Source: Methylorubrum populi (GTDB taxonomy: Bacteria > Pseudomonadota > Alphaproteobacteria > Rhizobiales > Beijerinckiaceae). From it: 64,000 nucleotides of DNA. Below the pieces are notes generated by a model. That model searched no databases. It was not told where the DNA came from and saw only the letters and a program-made list of their open reading frames with translations. Shown here piece by piece: positions 18,411 through 29,835 of the stretch. The position numbers and the translations under genes were made by a program. Position 1 is the stretch's first letter; each line of letters starts with the position of its first letter. The stretch covers positions 3,124,501 to 3,188,500 of the forward strand of contig NZ_AP014809.1 of the NCBI RefSeq assembly GCF_002355515.1, given 5' to 3'.

Positions 18411-19079
18411 TCACTCCGACCAGCGCAGGGCGGCGGCCGCAGCCAGGGTGCCCACGACCGCCGCGATCAGGCTCAGGGCGGCCAGTACCGTGAGCGGGGT
18501 CGCGAACGGCACCGTGCCGCCGAGGGCGGCCTCCGCTGCGGAGACGCCGAAGATCAGAGTCGGGATCATCAGCGGCAGCACGACGATCGCCAGGATCAGG
18601 CCACCGCGGCGGATCGTGGCCGTCAGCGCCGCTCCGACCGCCCCGATGAACGCGAGGGCCGGCGTGCCCAGCGCGAGCGTCAGCGCCGTTGCGCCCATGG
18701 CCTTCGGCGAGAGCGCCACCAGCAATCCAAACAGCGGAGAGGCGAGGGCGAGGGGTAGGCCGGTGGTGAGCCACGAAGCCAGCACCTTGGCCAGCACCAC
18801 AAGTTCCAGCGGCAGGGCGGCGCCGGTCATCAGGTCGAGGGAGCCGTCCTCCTCGTCCGATTGAAACAGTCGATCGAGCCCGATCAGCGTGGCGAGCACC
18901 GCCGAGAGCCACAGGATTGCCGGGCCGATCCGCGAGAGAAGCTTCAGGTCCGGCCCGAGGGCGAAGGGCACGAGCACCACAATCATCAGGAAGAAGACGA
19001 GCGACAGCGCGCCCGAGCCGCCGACCCGGGCGGCGAGCTTCAGATCGCGTGCTAGCAGGGCGGCGAACGCGCGACTCAT
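18411..19079 (-). CDS. ccmB: Heme exporter protein CcmB
   Basis: CcmB is the six-helix membrane subunit of the CcmAB(CD) ABC-type complex that releases holo-CcmE in cytochrome c maturation. The 222-residue product is hydrophobic throughout, with the conserved FFLMIVVLVPFALGP segment and FQSDEEDGSLDLM near residue 80. The ATG overlaps the ccmA stop (ATGA). In many Rhizobiales ccmC follows directly; here ccmC lies about 17 kb away in the opposite orientation. Confidence 0.93.
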   Translation of the reverse strand: MSRAFAALLARDLKLAARVGGSGALSLVFFLMIVVLVPFALGPDLKLLSRIGPAILWLSAVLATLIGLDRLFQSDEEDGSLDLMTGAALPLELVVLAKVLASWLTTGLPLALASPLFGLLVALSPKAMGATALTLALGTPALAFIGAVGAALTATIRRGGLILAIVVLPLMIPTLIFGVSAAEAALGGTVPFATPLTVLAALSLIAAVVGTLAAAAALRWSE

Positions 19080-19723
19080 AGCCAATCCTCCGCGTCGAGC
19101 GCCGCATCGGTTGCGGGAGCCGACGAAGCCGGTGCGATGCGCAACTCGCGGGCATCCTCCAGACCGAGGGCCTGGTGCGTCGCAGCAATCACAAGTCCGC
19201 CATCGGTCCGGTGGCGTCGCATCAGGCCGGCGAGCACGCCCTGCGAGGCGAGATCGAGCGCGGCGGTCGGCTCGTCCAAGAGCCAGAGCGGGCGGCGGCA
19301 GACGAGGAGGCGGGCCAGTGCGACTCGGCGCCGCTGACCGGCGGAAAGGTAGCCGACCGGCAGCCGCGCTACGTGCGGAAGGCCCATCGCCTCCAGCGCG
19401 GCTTTCGGGGTTGCGGCGGGATTACCGAGAAGGTCGCGGGCAAATCCTAGATTTTCCTCGGCCGTCAATGCCGATTTCAGCCCGTCGCGATGCCCGATCA
19501 CGTGGAGGCATTCCGGCAGGCTGGCCTCGCCGAGGCCTTCGGCGCGGATCGTGCCGGCATCGGGCTTGAGGCGCCCGGCGAGCATCGCCAGTAGGGTTGA
19601 TTTGCCCGCGCCGTTGCGCCCGGTCACCATGAGCCCCTCACCGGGACCGACGGCGAAGGAGAGGCCGGAGAAGATCCGGCGCCCGGAGCGGCGGCAGGCG
19701 AGATCCTCGACGATCAACCGCAC
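19076..19723 (-). CDS. ccmA: Cytochrome c biogenesis ATP-binding protein CcmA
   Basis: CcmA is the ATPase of the CcmABCD complex. The 215-residue product shows Walker A GRNGAGKST, signature LSAGQRRRVALARL, Walker B LWLLDEPTAALD and switch region AATHQ. The GTG at 19723 gives the usual length and has AAGG upstream; a longer frame from 20071 reads into non-conserved sequence. It heads the ccmAB pair and is divergent from the aconitase side, as in related genomes. Confidence 0.93.
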   Translation of the reverse strand: MRLIVEDLACRRSGRRIFSGLSFAVGPGEGLMVTGRNGAGKSTLLAMLAGRLKPDAGTIRAEGLGEASLPECLHVIGHRDGLKSALTAEENLGFARDLLGNPAATPKAALEAMGLPHVARLPVGYLSAGQRRRVALARLLVCRRPLWLLDEPTAALDLASQGVLAGLMRRHRTDGGLVIAATHQALGLEDARELRIAPASSAPATDAALDAEDWL

Positions 19724-19941
19724 GGATCGGCCTTGGAAGAGGGGAAAATCCGCACGTCTCGTCTTCGTCCCGAGGGAAGTTGGTCTGCCTCTCGTGAGAC
19801 GAGGAGCATTGGAGGCCGGATCTCGTCGGCGAGCCGGTCGTTTGCGGCCTATAGCCGATCGTTCCGCGCCGTGCGAACCGCCCGATTGCCCAACGCGTTG
19901 GTTCTTCGACGCTGATCGCTGATTTCGCGGGAAGCACTGCC

Positions 19942-20136
19942 ATGGAGGCCGAGATGGATGCCGAACGGCCGCCGCCGGCTCCCCTCCGTCCGACCGAGGA
20001 GGAGGCTGCCCGCGACCCGGCCGCGCTTGCCGGACGCGAGTGGCTGGAAGCCCGACTCGCGCGCCTGACACCGGACGAGATCAGGGCGTTCCGGGCGGCT
20101 TTGCGCCGCTGCTTTGCCTCGGCCGGCGAGGGCTGA
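19942..20136 (+). CDS. Small charged hypothetical protein
   Basis: The 64-residue frame has a GGGAAG ribosome binding site and a composition rich in Ala, Arg and Glu. Its C-terminal part, EWLEARLARLTPDEIRAFRAAL, is strongly helical. No domain is recognised. It lies between ccmA and acnA in the acnA direction. A second ATG at 19951 would shorten it by three residues. Confidence 0.45.
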   Translation: MEAEMDAERPPPAPLRPTEEEAARDPAALAGREWLEARLARLTPDEIRAFRAALRRCFASAGEG

Positions 20137-20461
20137 CCGGGGGTTTTCGCGCGTCGCTCGGACGAGGGATGTCAGTCGCACGCCTGTGTCATCGGGCCAG
20201 TAGCGGGCAATTTCGAAACGTTCTATAGACCGGCCCAGGCTGCGCCGCGCGATCATTCAAGGGCGTCCAAACCGCCCCTCGCGCACCATCCTGAGTGTCA
20301 TTCGCGGGCCTCCCGGCACCGGGAGACCACCGAGGGCACTCGCTACCCGGGCACCCCCGGGGCGGCGCGCGCTCCTTGGAGCGCATCCGGCCGAACACCT
20401 CTCGTGGCGCAGGTTATGCCTGCTCCGTGTTCGCTAACGCCAGCTCAGGACCCGACTCGCC
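20137..20461. other. Upstream region of acnA
   Basis: These 325 bases have no gene. A TATAGA at about 20223 could be the -10 element of the acnA promoter. No riboswitch-like or iron-responsive structure is recognised. Confidence 0.35.
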
Positions 20462-23161
<2,700 letters not shown>

Positions 23162-23185
23162 GCTTCAGCCACTCGACGCCGACGA

Positions 23186-23215
23186 AAAGCCTCTCCCGCA
23201 AGGGAGGGGCTTTTT
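23186..23215 (+). terminator. Rho-independent terminator of acnA
   Basis: AAGCCTCTCCC pairs with GGGAGGGGCTT across a GCAA tetraloop, followed by a T run. It lies 25 bases after the acnA stop. Confidence 0.9.
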
Positions 23216-23248
23216 AGTTCGCCGTGTTGGCGGAAAGGGTGGAGGGCA

Positions 23249-23650
23249 ATGAAGCGAAGCCAGAAACGCATGCTCCTGGGAATCGGCGTCGCTCTTCTCG
23301 TCATCCTCACCTTGGTCGGCGGTGCTTGGCTCGCCCTGTGGTACGTGCTCAAGCCGTCACCCGCTTCGCGCCCTCCACTCGCCGAGGGACTGCCCCCGGA
23401 GTTACGGGAAGCAAACCGGGCCTTCTCGTTGCGCATCGTGAACGCCTTTCCGGTCGGTTCAGCAGAAGCCGCGCTCGTCCGGACCCTCGATGCTCAAGGC
23501 TTTCGGCGTCGCGAGAGCGCGGGACGTCAACAATCGAGCTTCGTCCAGCAGGCGTTCCCCTGCAGACATACCTGGAGCATCGACTGGAGCGCGGACGAAC
23601 AGGGCCGGATCACTGCGATAACGGCGATCTACGACCCGGTTTGCCTGTGA
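23249..23650 (+). CDS. Hypothetical membrane-anchored protein
   Basis: The 133-residue product has a basic N-terminus and one transmembrane helix (about residues 9-32), then a soluble domain outside the membrane with two cysteines (AFPCRHTW and the C-terminal PVCL). GGAGGG lies upstream of the ATG. No family is recognised. It may be a small periplasmic-facing envelope protein. Confidence 0.6.
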   Translation: MKRSQKRMLLGIGVALLVILTLVGGAWLALWYVLKPSPASRPPLAEGLPPELREANRAFSLRIVNAFPVGSAEAALVRTLDAQGFRRRESAGRQQSSFVQQAFPCRHTWSIDWSADEQGRITAITAIYDPVCL

Positions 23651-23758
23651 GGTCTTCGGCACCGTCGCGCGCCTTGCCGGTCCCGGCCCAGCCGCTATAG
23701 CGGAGCGATCGAGCACTCCGCCCCGTCTCCGACGTGGGCCCGCTGGGAAGCGACGGAC

Positions 23759-24058
23759 ATGATCCTGGAAATCGCGCAGATCGACGTGAAGCCCGGCTCG
23801 GAGGGCGCGTTCGAGACCAATATCGCTCGGGCCGCCGAGATCTTCCGCGCCGCCGCCGGCTGCCGCAGCTTCGCCGTCCGGCGATCGGTCGAGAAGCCGC
23901 AGCGCTACCGCCTTCTGATCGAGTGGGACACGCTGGAAGCGCACACGCAGGACTTTACCGGATCGGAAGCCTGGAAGACCTACCGGGCCATGGTCGCCGA
24001 CACGTTCGCGAGCCCGCCTCAGGTTGAACACACCGAACTGACGCTTCGCGCGTTCTGA
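23759..24058 (+). CDS. Antibiotic biosynthesis monooxygenase (ABM) domain protein
   Basis: The 99-residue protein fits the dimeric alpha-beta barrel ABM fold: MILEIAQIDVKPGSEGAFE, then a helix, and RYRLLIEWDTLEAHTQDFTGSEAW. Members include quinol monooxygenases, heme-degrading enzymes and many uncharacterised proteins. No heme-specific or YgiN-type residues can be assigned with confidence, so the activity is left open. It is followed by the isomerase gene 28 bases later and may be co-transcribed with it. Confidence 0.8.
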   Translation: MILEIAQIDVKPGSEGAFETNIARAAEIFRAAAGCRSFAVRRSVEKPQRYRLLIEWDTLEAHTQDFTGSEAWKTYRAMVADTFASPPQVEHTELTLRAF

Positions 24059-24086
24059 GCGGTCATAGCGAGACGGGAATGTGCCC

Positions 24087-24734
24087 ATGAAAATGTACGG
24101 CAACTGGCGCTCGGCCGCGGCCTTCCGCGTGCGCATCGCGATGAATCTCAAGGGGATCGCCTACGAGGAAATCTTTCTCGACCTCGATGCCGGCGATCAG
24201 TTCAAGCCCGACTTCCTGAAGATCAACCCGCAGGGTGCCGTACCCGCTCTCTTCGACGGCGACGGGCCGCCGCTGACGCAGTCGCTGGCGATCCTCGATT
24301 ACCTCGAAGAGACCCATCCGCAGGTGCCGCTTCTGCCCGCCGAGCCGCGGGCACGCGCGCGGGCGCGCTCGCTGGCCCAGGTCGTCGCCTGCGATACGCA
24401 TCCGCTCTACGTGCCGCGGGTGCGCAGCTTCCTGATGGAGAATTATGGGCTGCCGCGGGAGCGGATGCTCGAGTTCCTGCGCCATGCCTTCACCACCGGC
24501 CTGACGACGCTGGAGACGCGGCTGTCGAGCGAACAAGGCACCGGCCGCTTCTGCCATGGCGACGCCGTGAGCCACGCCGATCTGTGCCTGATCAGCCTCT
24601 GGGTCGGGACCGGAATTTTCGGGATCGACACCGCTGCCTATCCGACAGTCGGGCGGATCGCCGACACGCTTCTTTCCCTCGATGCCGTCGCCCGAGCCCA
24701 TCCGCTCCGGCAGCCCGGCGCGCCCGTGTCCTAG
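24087..24734 (+). CDS. maiA: Maleylacetoacetate isomerase (zeta-class glutathione transferase)
   Basis: The enzyme isomerises maleylacetoacetate to fumarylacetoacetate in tyrosine/homogentisate breakdown, using glutathione. The 215-residue product has the zeta-class N-terminal motif YGNWRSAAAFRVRIAMNLKG (SSCS-type site replaced by RSAA), the thioredoxin-fold NPQGAVPAL with the cis-proline, and SLAILDYLEE. The RSAA change at the catalytic SSCxWRV-like loop is notable and could mean a different GST activity. ATG 24087 is used; GTG 24081 is possible. Confidence 0.75.
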   Translation: MKMYGNWRSAAAFRVRIAMNLKGIAYEEIFLDLDAGDQFKPDFLKINPQGAVPALFDGDGPPLTQSLAILDYLEETHPQVPLLPAEPRARARARSLAQVVACDTHPLYVPRVRSFLMENYGLPRERMLEFLRHAFTTGLTTLETRLSSEQGTGRFCHGDAVSHADLCLISLWVGTGIFGIDTAAYPTVGRIADTLLSLDAVARAHPLRQPGAPVS

Positions 24735-24892
24735 GGTGGAAAATTTTTTTACGATATCGCCCCATCATCGATGCCGGATTTGCGTCCCAGGCACACTGCG
24801 AACGTGTGGGTGCTTGCCGGGTTGCTGATGTAAGATCATTCCAAACTGAAGGGCCGCCGGACGAGGCGGCCGGCGAGGCGAGTGGGGCGAGG

Positions 24893-26224
24893 ATGGTTCC
24901 GAGCGAATCGGTCACGGATCTGCACAAGATTGTCGTGGTGGGGGGAGGGGCGGCCGGCCTGGAGCTGGTGACGAAGCTCGGCAACAAGTACGGCAAGGGC
25001 GGCAAGGCCCACGTCACCTTGGTGGACCGAGCACGCACGCACATCTGGAAGCCGCTGTTGCACGAGGTTGCCGCCGGCTCGCTCGATGTCGGCCACCACG
25101 CGGTTGACTACCTGCACCACGCCCATGCCAACCACTTCCGCTACCGTATCGGCGAGATGACCGGCCTCGACCGTGAGAAGCGGGTGATTCACCTCGCCGC
25201 CAGCCGCGACAGCGAGGGGCGTGAGGTCACCCCGATGCGGGCCGTTCCCTACGACACGCTGGTCATGGCCGTGGGCTCCACCACCAACGATTTCGGCACG
25301 CCGGGCGTCGCCGAGCACGCCATCGCCCTCGACACCAAGGAGCAGGCGATGCGCTTCCACCAGCGCCTCGTCAACGGCATGCTGCGGGCTCACACTCAGG
25401 AGGGCCCGGTGCGTCCCGGACAGCTCCACGTGACGGTGATCGGCGCCGGCGCGACCGGAACGGAGCTGGCGGCGGAGCTGCATCGGACCACCCGCGAGGT
25501 CGCCCGCACCGGCCTCGACCGGATCGACCCGGCCAAGGATCTCAAGATCACGCTGGTGGAGGCGGCCGACCGCATCCTGCCCGCCGTGCCGCAGCGGCTG
25601 GCGGCCGAGGTGATGGGACAACTCGCCAAGATCGGCGTCGAGGTTCGGGTGCAGGCCCGCGTCACCGAGGTGCGGGCCGACGGGGTTCAACTCGCCGACG
25701 GCGGCTTCATCCCCTCCGAGCTCGTGGTTTGGGCAGCGGGCGTGAAGGGGCCGTCCTTCCTCAAGGATCTCGGCGGCCTCGAGAGCACCCGCAACAACCA
25801 GCTGGTCATTACTCCGACCTTGCAGACCACCCGCGATCCGGACGTCTTCGCCATCGGCGACTGCGCCTACCTCGTGGAGGAGGGCTCGCAGACGCCGATC
25901 CCGCCGCGGGCCCAGGCGGCGCACCAGCAGGCCTCGCATCTCTACGGGCAGATGGCCAACCGCCTCGCGGGCCGGCCGCTGAAGCCGTTCAAGTATCGCG
26001 ACTTCGGCTCGCTCGTCTCGCTCGGCGAGTACACGGCGGTCGGCAACCTGATGGGGTTCATCCAGGGCAGGAACATGTTCATCGCCGGACTCTTCGCCCG
26101 GCTGATGTACCGCTCGCTCTACAAGATGCACGAGACGGCGGTGAACGGCTGGTGGAAGACCAGCCTCGATGCCCTGGCCCGCGCCCTGACCCGGCGCACC
26201 GAGCCGCGCGTGAAGCTGCACTGA
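24893..26224 (+). CDS. ndh: Type II NADH:quinone oxidoreductase
   Basis: This non-proton-pumping NADH dehydrogenase passes electrons from NADH to quinone at the membrane surface. The 443-residue product has two dinucleotide-binding motifs, VVVGGGAAGLEL (FAD) and VIGAGATGTELAAEL (NADH), and the IGDCAYL FAD-contact segment near residue 325. The C-terminal region with FIAGLFARLMYRSLYKMHE provides the amphipathic membrane-binding helices. The ATG at 24893 is preferred to the much longer frame from 24584, which runs into maiA. Confidence 0.92.
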   Translation: MVPSESVTDLHKIVVVGGGAAGLELVTKLGNKYGKGGKAHVTLVDRARTHIWKPLLHEVAAGSLDVGHHAVDYLHHAHANHFRYRIGEMTGLDREKRVIHLAASRDSEGREVTPMRAVPYDTLVMAVGSTTNDFGTPGVAEHAIALDTKEQAMRFHQRLVNGMLRAHTQEGPVRPGQLHVTVIGAGATGTELAAELHRTTREVARTGLDRIDPAKDLKITLVEAADRILPAVPQRLAAEVMGQLAKIGVEVRVQARVTEVRADGVQLADGGFIPSELVVWAAGVKGPSFLKDLGGLESTRNNQLVITPTLQTTRDPDVFAIGDCAYLVEEGSQTPIPPRAQAAHQQASHLYGQMANRLAGRPLKPFKYRDFGSLVSLGEYTAVGNLMGFIQGRNMFIAGLFARLMYRSLYKMHETAVNGWWKTSLDALARALTRRTEPRVKLH

Positions 26225-26308
26225 CGAACGCTCCGGCTTGATCCGGCGGTCCGGTGCGTCATGTTCCCGTTCCGCCGGCCCAAGGAGAAGCCGGCGGAAG
26301 GAGACGCC

Positions 26309-26635
26309 ATGATCCTCGTCAGCGTTATGTATCCGAGCGGCGCCGGCACCCGCTTCGACATGGACTACTATCTCAAGAAGCACATGCCGCTGGTCAGCGA
26401 ACGCTGGACCTCCAAGGGCCTGCACGACTACACGGTCGTGAAGGGCATCGGCACGCCGGATGGCGGTGCGCCGCCCTATCAGGTGGTGGCGCTGTTGCGC
26501 TTCGAATCCGCCGACGCCTTCAAGGCGGCGGCGACCGCGGACGGTTCGGAGATCTTCGGGGATATTCCGAACTTCACCGACACGCAGCCGACGGTGCAGC
26601 TCAGCGATTTCGCGGCATCGGAAGTGAGAGGCTGA
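26309..26635 (+). CDS. EthD-family small protein
   Basis: The 108-residue protein has the EthD-type alpha-beta barrel pattern: MILVSVMYPSGAGTRFDMDYYLKKHMPLV with the conserved YY...H segment, then YQVVALLRFESADAF. EthD proteins accompany degradation systems, but most homologues are uncharacterised. The ATG at 26309 has GGAAGGAG upstream, a very strong site, so the longer frame from 26261 is rejected. Its stop overlaps the next gene's ATG by one base. Confidence 0.8.
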   Translation: MILVSVMYPSGAGTRFDMDYYLKKHMPLVSERWTSKGLHDYTVVKGIGTPDGGAPPYQVVALLRFESADAFKAAATADGSEIFGDIPNFTDTQPTVQLSDFAASEVRG

Positions 26636-26943
26636 TGATCGACATCATCAAGCAGATCCAGGACGCCAATCCGGCGCTCGGCACGACGATCATCGTGCTC
26701 CGCTCGGATTCACGGGCGCTCGCCGATCCGGTGACGCTGACGCTGGAGGCGAAGGCGTGGCTCGATGCCAATGCACCCGATGCCCGCCTGTCGCAGGAGA
26801 CGGTGATGCTCGCGCCCTATCCCGGTGCCCCTCCGGTGGAGCGCACCGTGACGGTGCTCGCCTTCTCCGACGCGCGCCACCTGGCCGCCTTCGCCACCGC
26901 CTGGACCGGTGATCCGACGCTTGATGACGACGAGGCCGCCTGA
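26635..26943 (+). CDS. Hypothetical protein coupled to the EthD-like gene
   Basis: The 102-residue protein begins MIDIIKQIQDANPALGTTIIVLRSDSRALADPVTLTLE and ends with an acidic tail. Alternating beta and helix segments suggest another small ferredoxin-like fold. No family is recognised. It starts inside the stop of the EthD-like gene (TGATG), so the two are translated together and may form a heteromer or share a pathway. Confidence 0.6.
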   Translation: MIDIIKQIQDANPALGTTIIVLRSDSRALADPVTLTLEAKAWLDANAPDARLSQETVMLAPYPGAPPVERTVTVLAFSDARHLAAFATAWTGDPTLDDDEAA

Positions 26944-27015
26944 GCGCGGCCGGGGCCGCGCCTGCCCTGCGGCAGGAGCGGCCTCACGACGATCGCCTCG
27001 CCAGCGGCTCGCGGC

Positions 27016-28389
27016 TCACTTCGCCTCGATGAGCTGGGCGGCGGCCTTGGCCATGTCCTTCATCGCCGCGTTCGCAGCCTGATAGGCCGGCGTTCCGACG
27101 TCCCAGTTGTTCTGGGCGATCGCCTTGACCATGCGCTCGGCCTCCTCGTGAGCCGTCGCATCGGCCTTCAGGAAGGCCTCCGCTGCGAACCGGCGCGCGG
27201 GGTCCGCGGCCAGCACCTGTACGGTCTGACGGGCGGCGCGGTTGCGAAGCACCGCAGTGGCCGGATCGGCGGGCGCGGCGCCGAGCAGAATCGTCGCGAG
27301 CCCCCGCTTCCACAGGCCGAGATCGGCGGGCAGACGCACCAACTCGTAGAGGTCGAGACCGCCGGCTTCGGCGAGCGCGGCCTGCGCCAGGGTTTCCGCT
27401 TTGACGAGGCGCTTCGTGATGCTGTCGATTTCGGTGCGGGTCTTGGCCGCCTTGGTGGCGATGTTCTGGACGCTGCTGGAAATCTCCGCCGTTGCACTGC
27501 TCTGCTGCGTGATGGCCGCAGCCAGAGCCGCGTTCATTTCGCTCGTGCGCGCGATCCGCTCGGCTGCCCCCTCGACGCGGGTCCCGAGGCTGTCGACGAC
27601 GGAGCTGCCGGTCGAGACGGCGGCCCGGCTCTCTTCGACGGCGCGAGCGATCTGGCTCATTTCACCCTGAAGCGTGTGGAGCCAGGTGCGGATCTGCTCG
27701 GTCGAGCGGGCGGTCTGCCCGGAGAGCGATTTCACCTCGGCCGCAACGACGGAGAAGCCGCGGCCCGCCTCGCCAGCGCGGGCGGCTTCGATCGTGGCGT
27801 TGAGCGCGAGGAGGTTCGTCTGGCTCGAGATCGTGGCGATGGTACCCGCCATCGTGCCGATCTCGGCGATCGCGTTCTGGAGAAGCTGAAGCCGCTCGTC
27901 GATCTGGTGAGTGCGGTCACGGATCGAATCCATGGCCGAGCGGGCATTGCCGACATCGGACATGCAGGCGGTCATCGCCTCGCGTGCCTGCGCGGCGCTG
28001 GAGCCGGCAGCCTCCGAGGTCTCGGCGACTTCGGCGATGGATGCGCCCATTTCTTCGATGGCGCTCGCGATCGTCTGCGTGGCCTGCGCCACCTCGCCAA
28101 CATCGTAGGTTGTCCAGCCGATGTTGATCGCGCCTTCCGAGGCTTCCTTGGCGATGGCGGCGATGTTGCTGCGCTCGGTCCTCAGCCCGTGATGCTGGGC
28201 ACGCTCAAGATCGCCCAGAGCCGCGCCCACGGCGTTGTCGGGCATGGCGGAGGCGTCGAGCGCGGCACGATCGGCCAAGCGCTTGAGCGCGCCGATCAGA
28301 CGGATCTCGTCGGAAGGGTGGGTTGCCGGAAGATCGGACGTGACAGGTGCGGACGATCCGGCACTGCGGCCGAGCTTGAGCGAAAGCAT
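27016..28389 (-). CDS. Soluble methyl-accepting chemotaxis protein
   Basis: The 457-residue receptor lacks a transmembrane segment and is probably cytoplasmic. After about 80 N-terminal residues comes a long coiled-coil signalling domain with the conserved tip [21 protein letters not shown] at about residues 187-207, which contacts CheA and CheW. A helical C-terminal domain of roughly 110 residues follows, ending near [21 protein letters not shown] sensor placed after the hairpin is unusual; the ligand is unknown. It is monocistronic and divergent from nadA. Confidence 0.88.
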   Translation of the reverse strand: MLSLKLGRSAGSSAPVTSDLPATHPSDEIRLIGALKRLADRAALDASAMPDNAVGAALGDLERAQHHGLRTERSNIAAIAKEASEGAINIGWTTYDVGEVAQATQTIASAIEEMGASIAEVAETSEAAGSSAAQAREAMTACMSDVGNARSAMDSIRDRTHQIDERLQLLQNAIAEIGTMAGTIATISSQTNLLALNATIEAARAGEAGRGFSVVAAEVKSLSGQTARSTEQIRTWLHTLQGEMSQIARAVEESRAAVSTGSSVVDSLGTRVEGAAERIARTSEMNAALAAAITQQSSATAEISSSVQNIATKAAKTRTEIDSITKRLVKAETLAQAALAEAGGLDLYELVRLPADLGLWKRGLATILLGAAPADPATAVLRNRAARQTVQVLAADPARRFAAEAFLKADATAHEEAERMVKAIAQNNWDVGTPAYQAANAAMKDMAKAAAQLIEAK

Positions 28390-28702
28390 GGTTCTAGGGG
28401 CCCCCGATCCTTCTCTGCCGCTTTTTCTAGAGAGCCATGCCCAGAACAGTCACGATCGAGCCCCTGTGCTCGCCTTCTGGTTGACCGGTGATTGGGCGGA
28501 AACTCTCTACGTCGGCGTCTAAGATGATAGGCATGTGCGAGTTAAAATTAGCTTTAGGTCATTGTCTCGATGCTTTGCGTGCTTCGACTGAATAACAATT
28601 GATAACTCGAATAGTCGTTGGAGTAGGCGAAACCGCCAGCTCCGTGCCGCCCCTCGGGCGGCGTGTGCAACCGCAGCAAAAGGTTTGCGTCGCAAAAATG
28701 TT
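28390..28702. other. Divergent region between the chemoreceptor and nadA
   Basis: The part nearest the chemoreceptor shows no gene. It should hold the chemoreceptor promoter on the minus strand; the nadA control region begins at 28703. Confidence 0.4.
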
Positions 28703-28719
28703 ATGCTCACTCTCAGCAT
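28703..28719. promoter_or_regulatory. Operator 1 upstream of nadA
   Basis: This 17-base near-palindrome has ATGCTCA, a three-base spacer and TCAGCAT, with one mismatch to the second site at 28762. It lies directly upstream of the predicted -35 element. It is probably bound by an NAD-responsive repressor such as NadQ. Confidence 0.65.
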
Positions 28720-28722
28720 ATC

Positions 28723-28751
28723 TGGACAAGGCGGGTCGCGCCCCCTAAGTT
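28723..28751 (+). promoter_or_regulatory. Predicted nadABC promoter
   Basis: TGGACA at 28723-28728 and TAAGTT at 28746-28751 are spaced by 17 bases and lie exactly between the two palindromic operators. Confidence 0.45.
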
Positions 28752-28761
28752 AGGCGGCACA

Positions 28762-28778
28762 ATGCTCACTTTGAGCAT
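28762..28778. promoter_or_regulatory. Operator 2 upstream of nadA
   Basis: A perfect palindrome of 7-bp arms (ATGCTCA and TGAGCAT) separated by three bases lies 13 bases before the nadA start, overlapping the expected transcription start region. It matches the motif recalled for the alphaproteobacterial NAD repressor NadQ. Confidence 0.7.
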
Positions 28779-28791
28779 AAAGGAGACCGCG

Positions 28792-29835
28792 ATGTCCGAG
28801 GCAGGATCCGCCCTTCGCGAGCCGGCCGGACGGGCTTTCCCGTTGCCCGAGCTCTACGAGCGCGTGAGCCGTCACGTGCCTGCCATCGAGTGGCCGGCGC
28901 TCGCGCCCGACGTCGAGGCGATCCTGCGCCTGAAACGCGAGCGGAACGCGGTGGTTCTGGCCCACAATTATCAGGCGCCCGAGATCTTCCACACCGTGGC
29001 GGATATCGTCGGCGACAGCCTCGCGCTTGCTCGTGAAGCGGCGCGCGTGGATGCGGACGTGATCGTGCTGGCCGGTGTCCACTTCATGGCCGAGACCGCC
29101 AAGCTCCTGAATCCCGGCAAGACCGTGCTGATGCCCGATATGGCCGCCGGCTGCTCGCTGGCCGACTCGATCACCGCCGCCGACGTGCGGGCGCTGCGGG
29201 CTCGGTATCCCGGCGTGCCGGTCGTGACCTACGTCAACACCTCGGCGGCGGTGAAGGCGGAGTCGGACGTGTGCTGCACCTCCGGCAACGCCGCCGACGT
29301 GGTGCGCGCGCTCGGCGTGCCGCGGGTTCTGATGATCCCCGACGAGTTCCTCGCCCGCAACGTCCAGCAGCAGGTGCCGGAAGTCGAACTGCTGACCTGG
29401 GCCGGGCACTGCGAGGTGCACGAGCGCTTCACGCCGGCCGACATCGCTGACGTGCGTGAAAGCTATCCCGGCATCACCGTCATCGCCCATCCCGAATGCC
29501 CGCCGGAGGTGGTCGAAGCGTCGGACTTTTCCGGTTCGACGGCGATGATGATGAACTACGTCACCGAGAAGCGGCCGTCCCAGGTCGTGCTCGTGACGGA
29601 GTGCTCGATGGCCGACAACATCGCGGTGGCCAATCCCGACATCGAGTTCATCAAGCCCTGCAACCTCTGCCCGCACATGAAGCGGATCAGCCTGCGCAAC
29701 ATCCGCCAGTCGCTGGAGACGATGACGCACGAGATCGTTGTCGAGGAGGAACTGGCCGAACGGGCGAGCCGTGCCGTCGAGCGGATGCTCGCGGTCAAGC
29801 CGACCCAGACCGTCTCGCCCCGACAGGCCGCCTGA
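28792..29835 (+). CDS. nadA: Quinolinate synthase A
   Basis: NadA condenses iminoaspartate with dihydroxyacetone phosphate to quinolinate in de novo NAD synthesis and carries a [4Fe-4S] cluster. The 347-residue product shows [34 protein letters not shown], the DVCCTSGNA segment and the [10 protein letters not shown] cysteines near the C-terminus. The ATG at 28792 has AAGGAGA upstream; an ATG at 28762 lies inside the operator and is unlikely. Its stop overlaps the nadB start. It is the first gene of nadABC. Confidence 0.96.
   Translation: MSEAGSALREPAGRAFPLPELYERVSRHVPAIEWPALAPDVEAILRLKRERNAVVLAHNYQAPEIFHTVADIVGDSLALAREAARVDADVIVLAGVHFMAETAKLLNPGKTVLMPDMAAGCSLADSITAADVRALRARYPGVPVVTYVNTSAAVKAESDVCCTSGNAADVVRALGVPRVLMIPDEFLARNVQQQVPEVELLTWAGHCEVHERFTPADIADVRESYPGITVIAHPECPPEVVEASDFSGSTAMMMNYVTEKRPSQVVLVTECSMADNIAVANPDIEFIKPCNLCPHMKRISLRNIRQSLETMTHEIVVEEELAERASRAVERMLAVKPTQTVSPRQAA

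Noticed and set aside
24836..26425. 529-codon minus-strand frame opposite ndh
   Set aside because: It is an antisense shadow of a well-supported NADH dehydrogenase.
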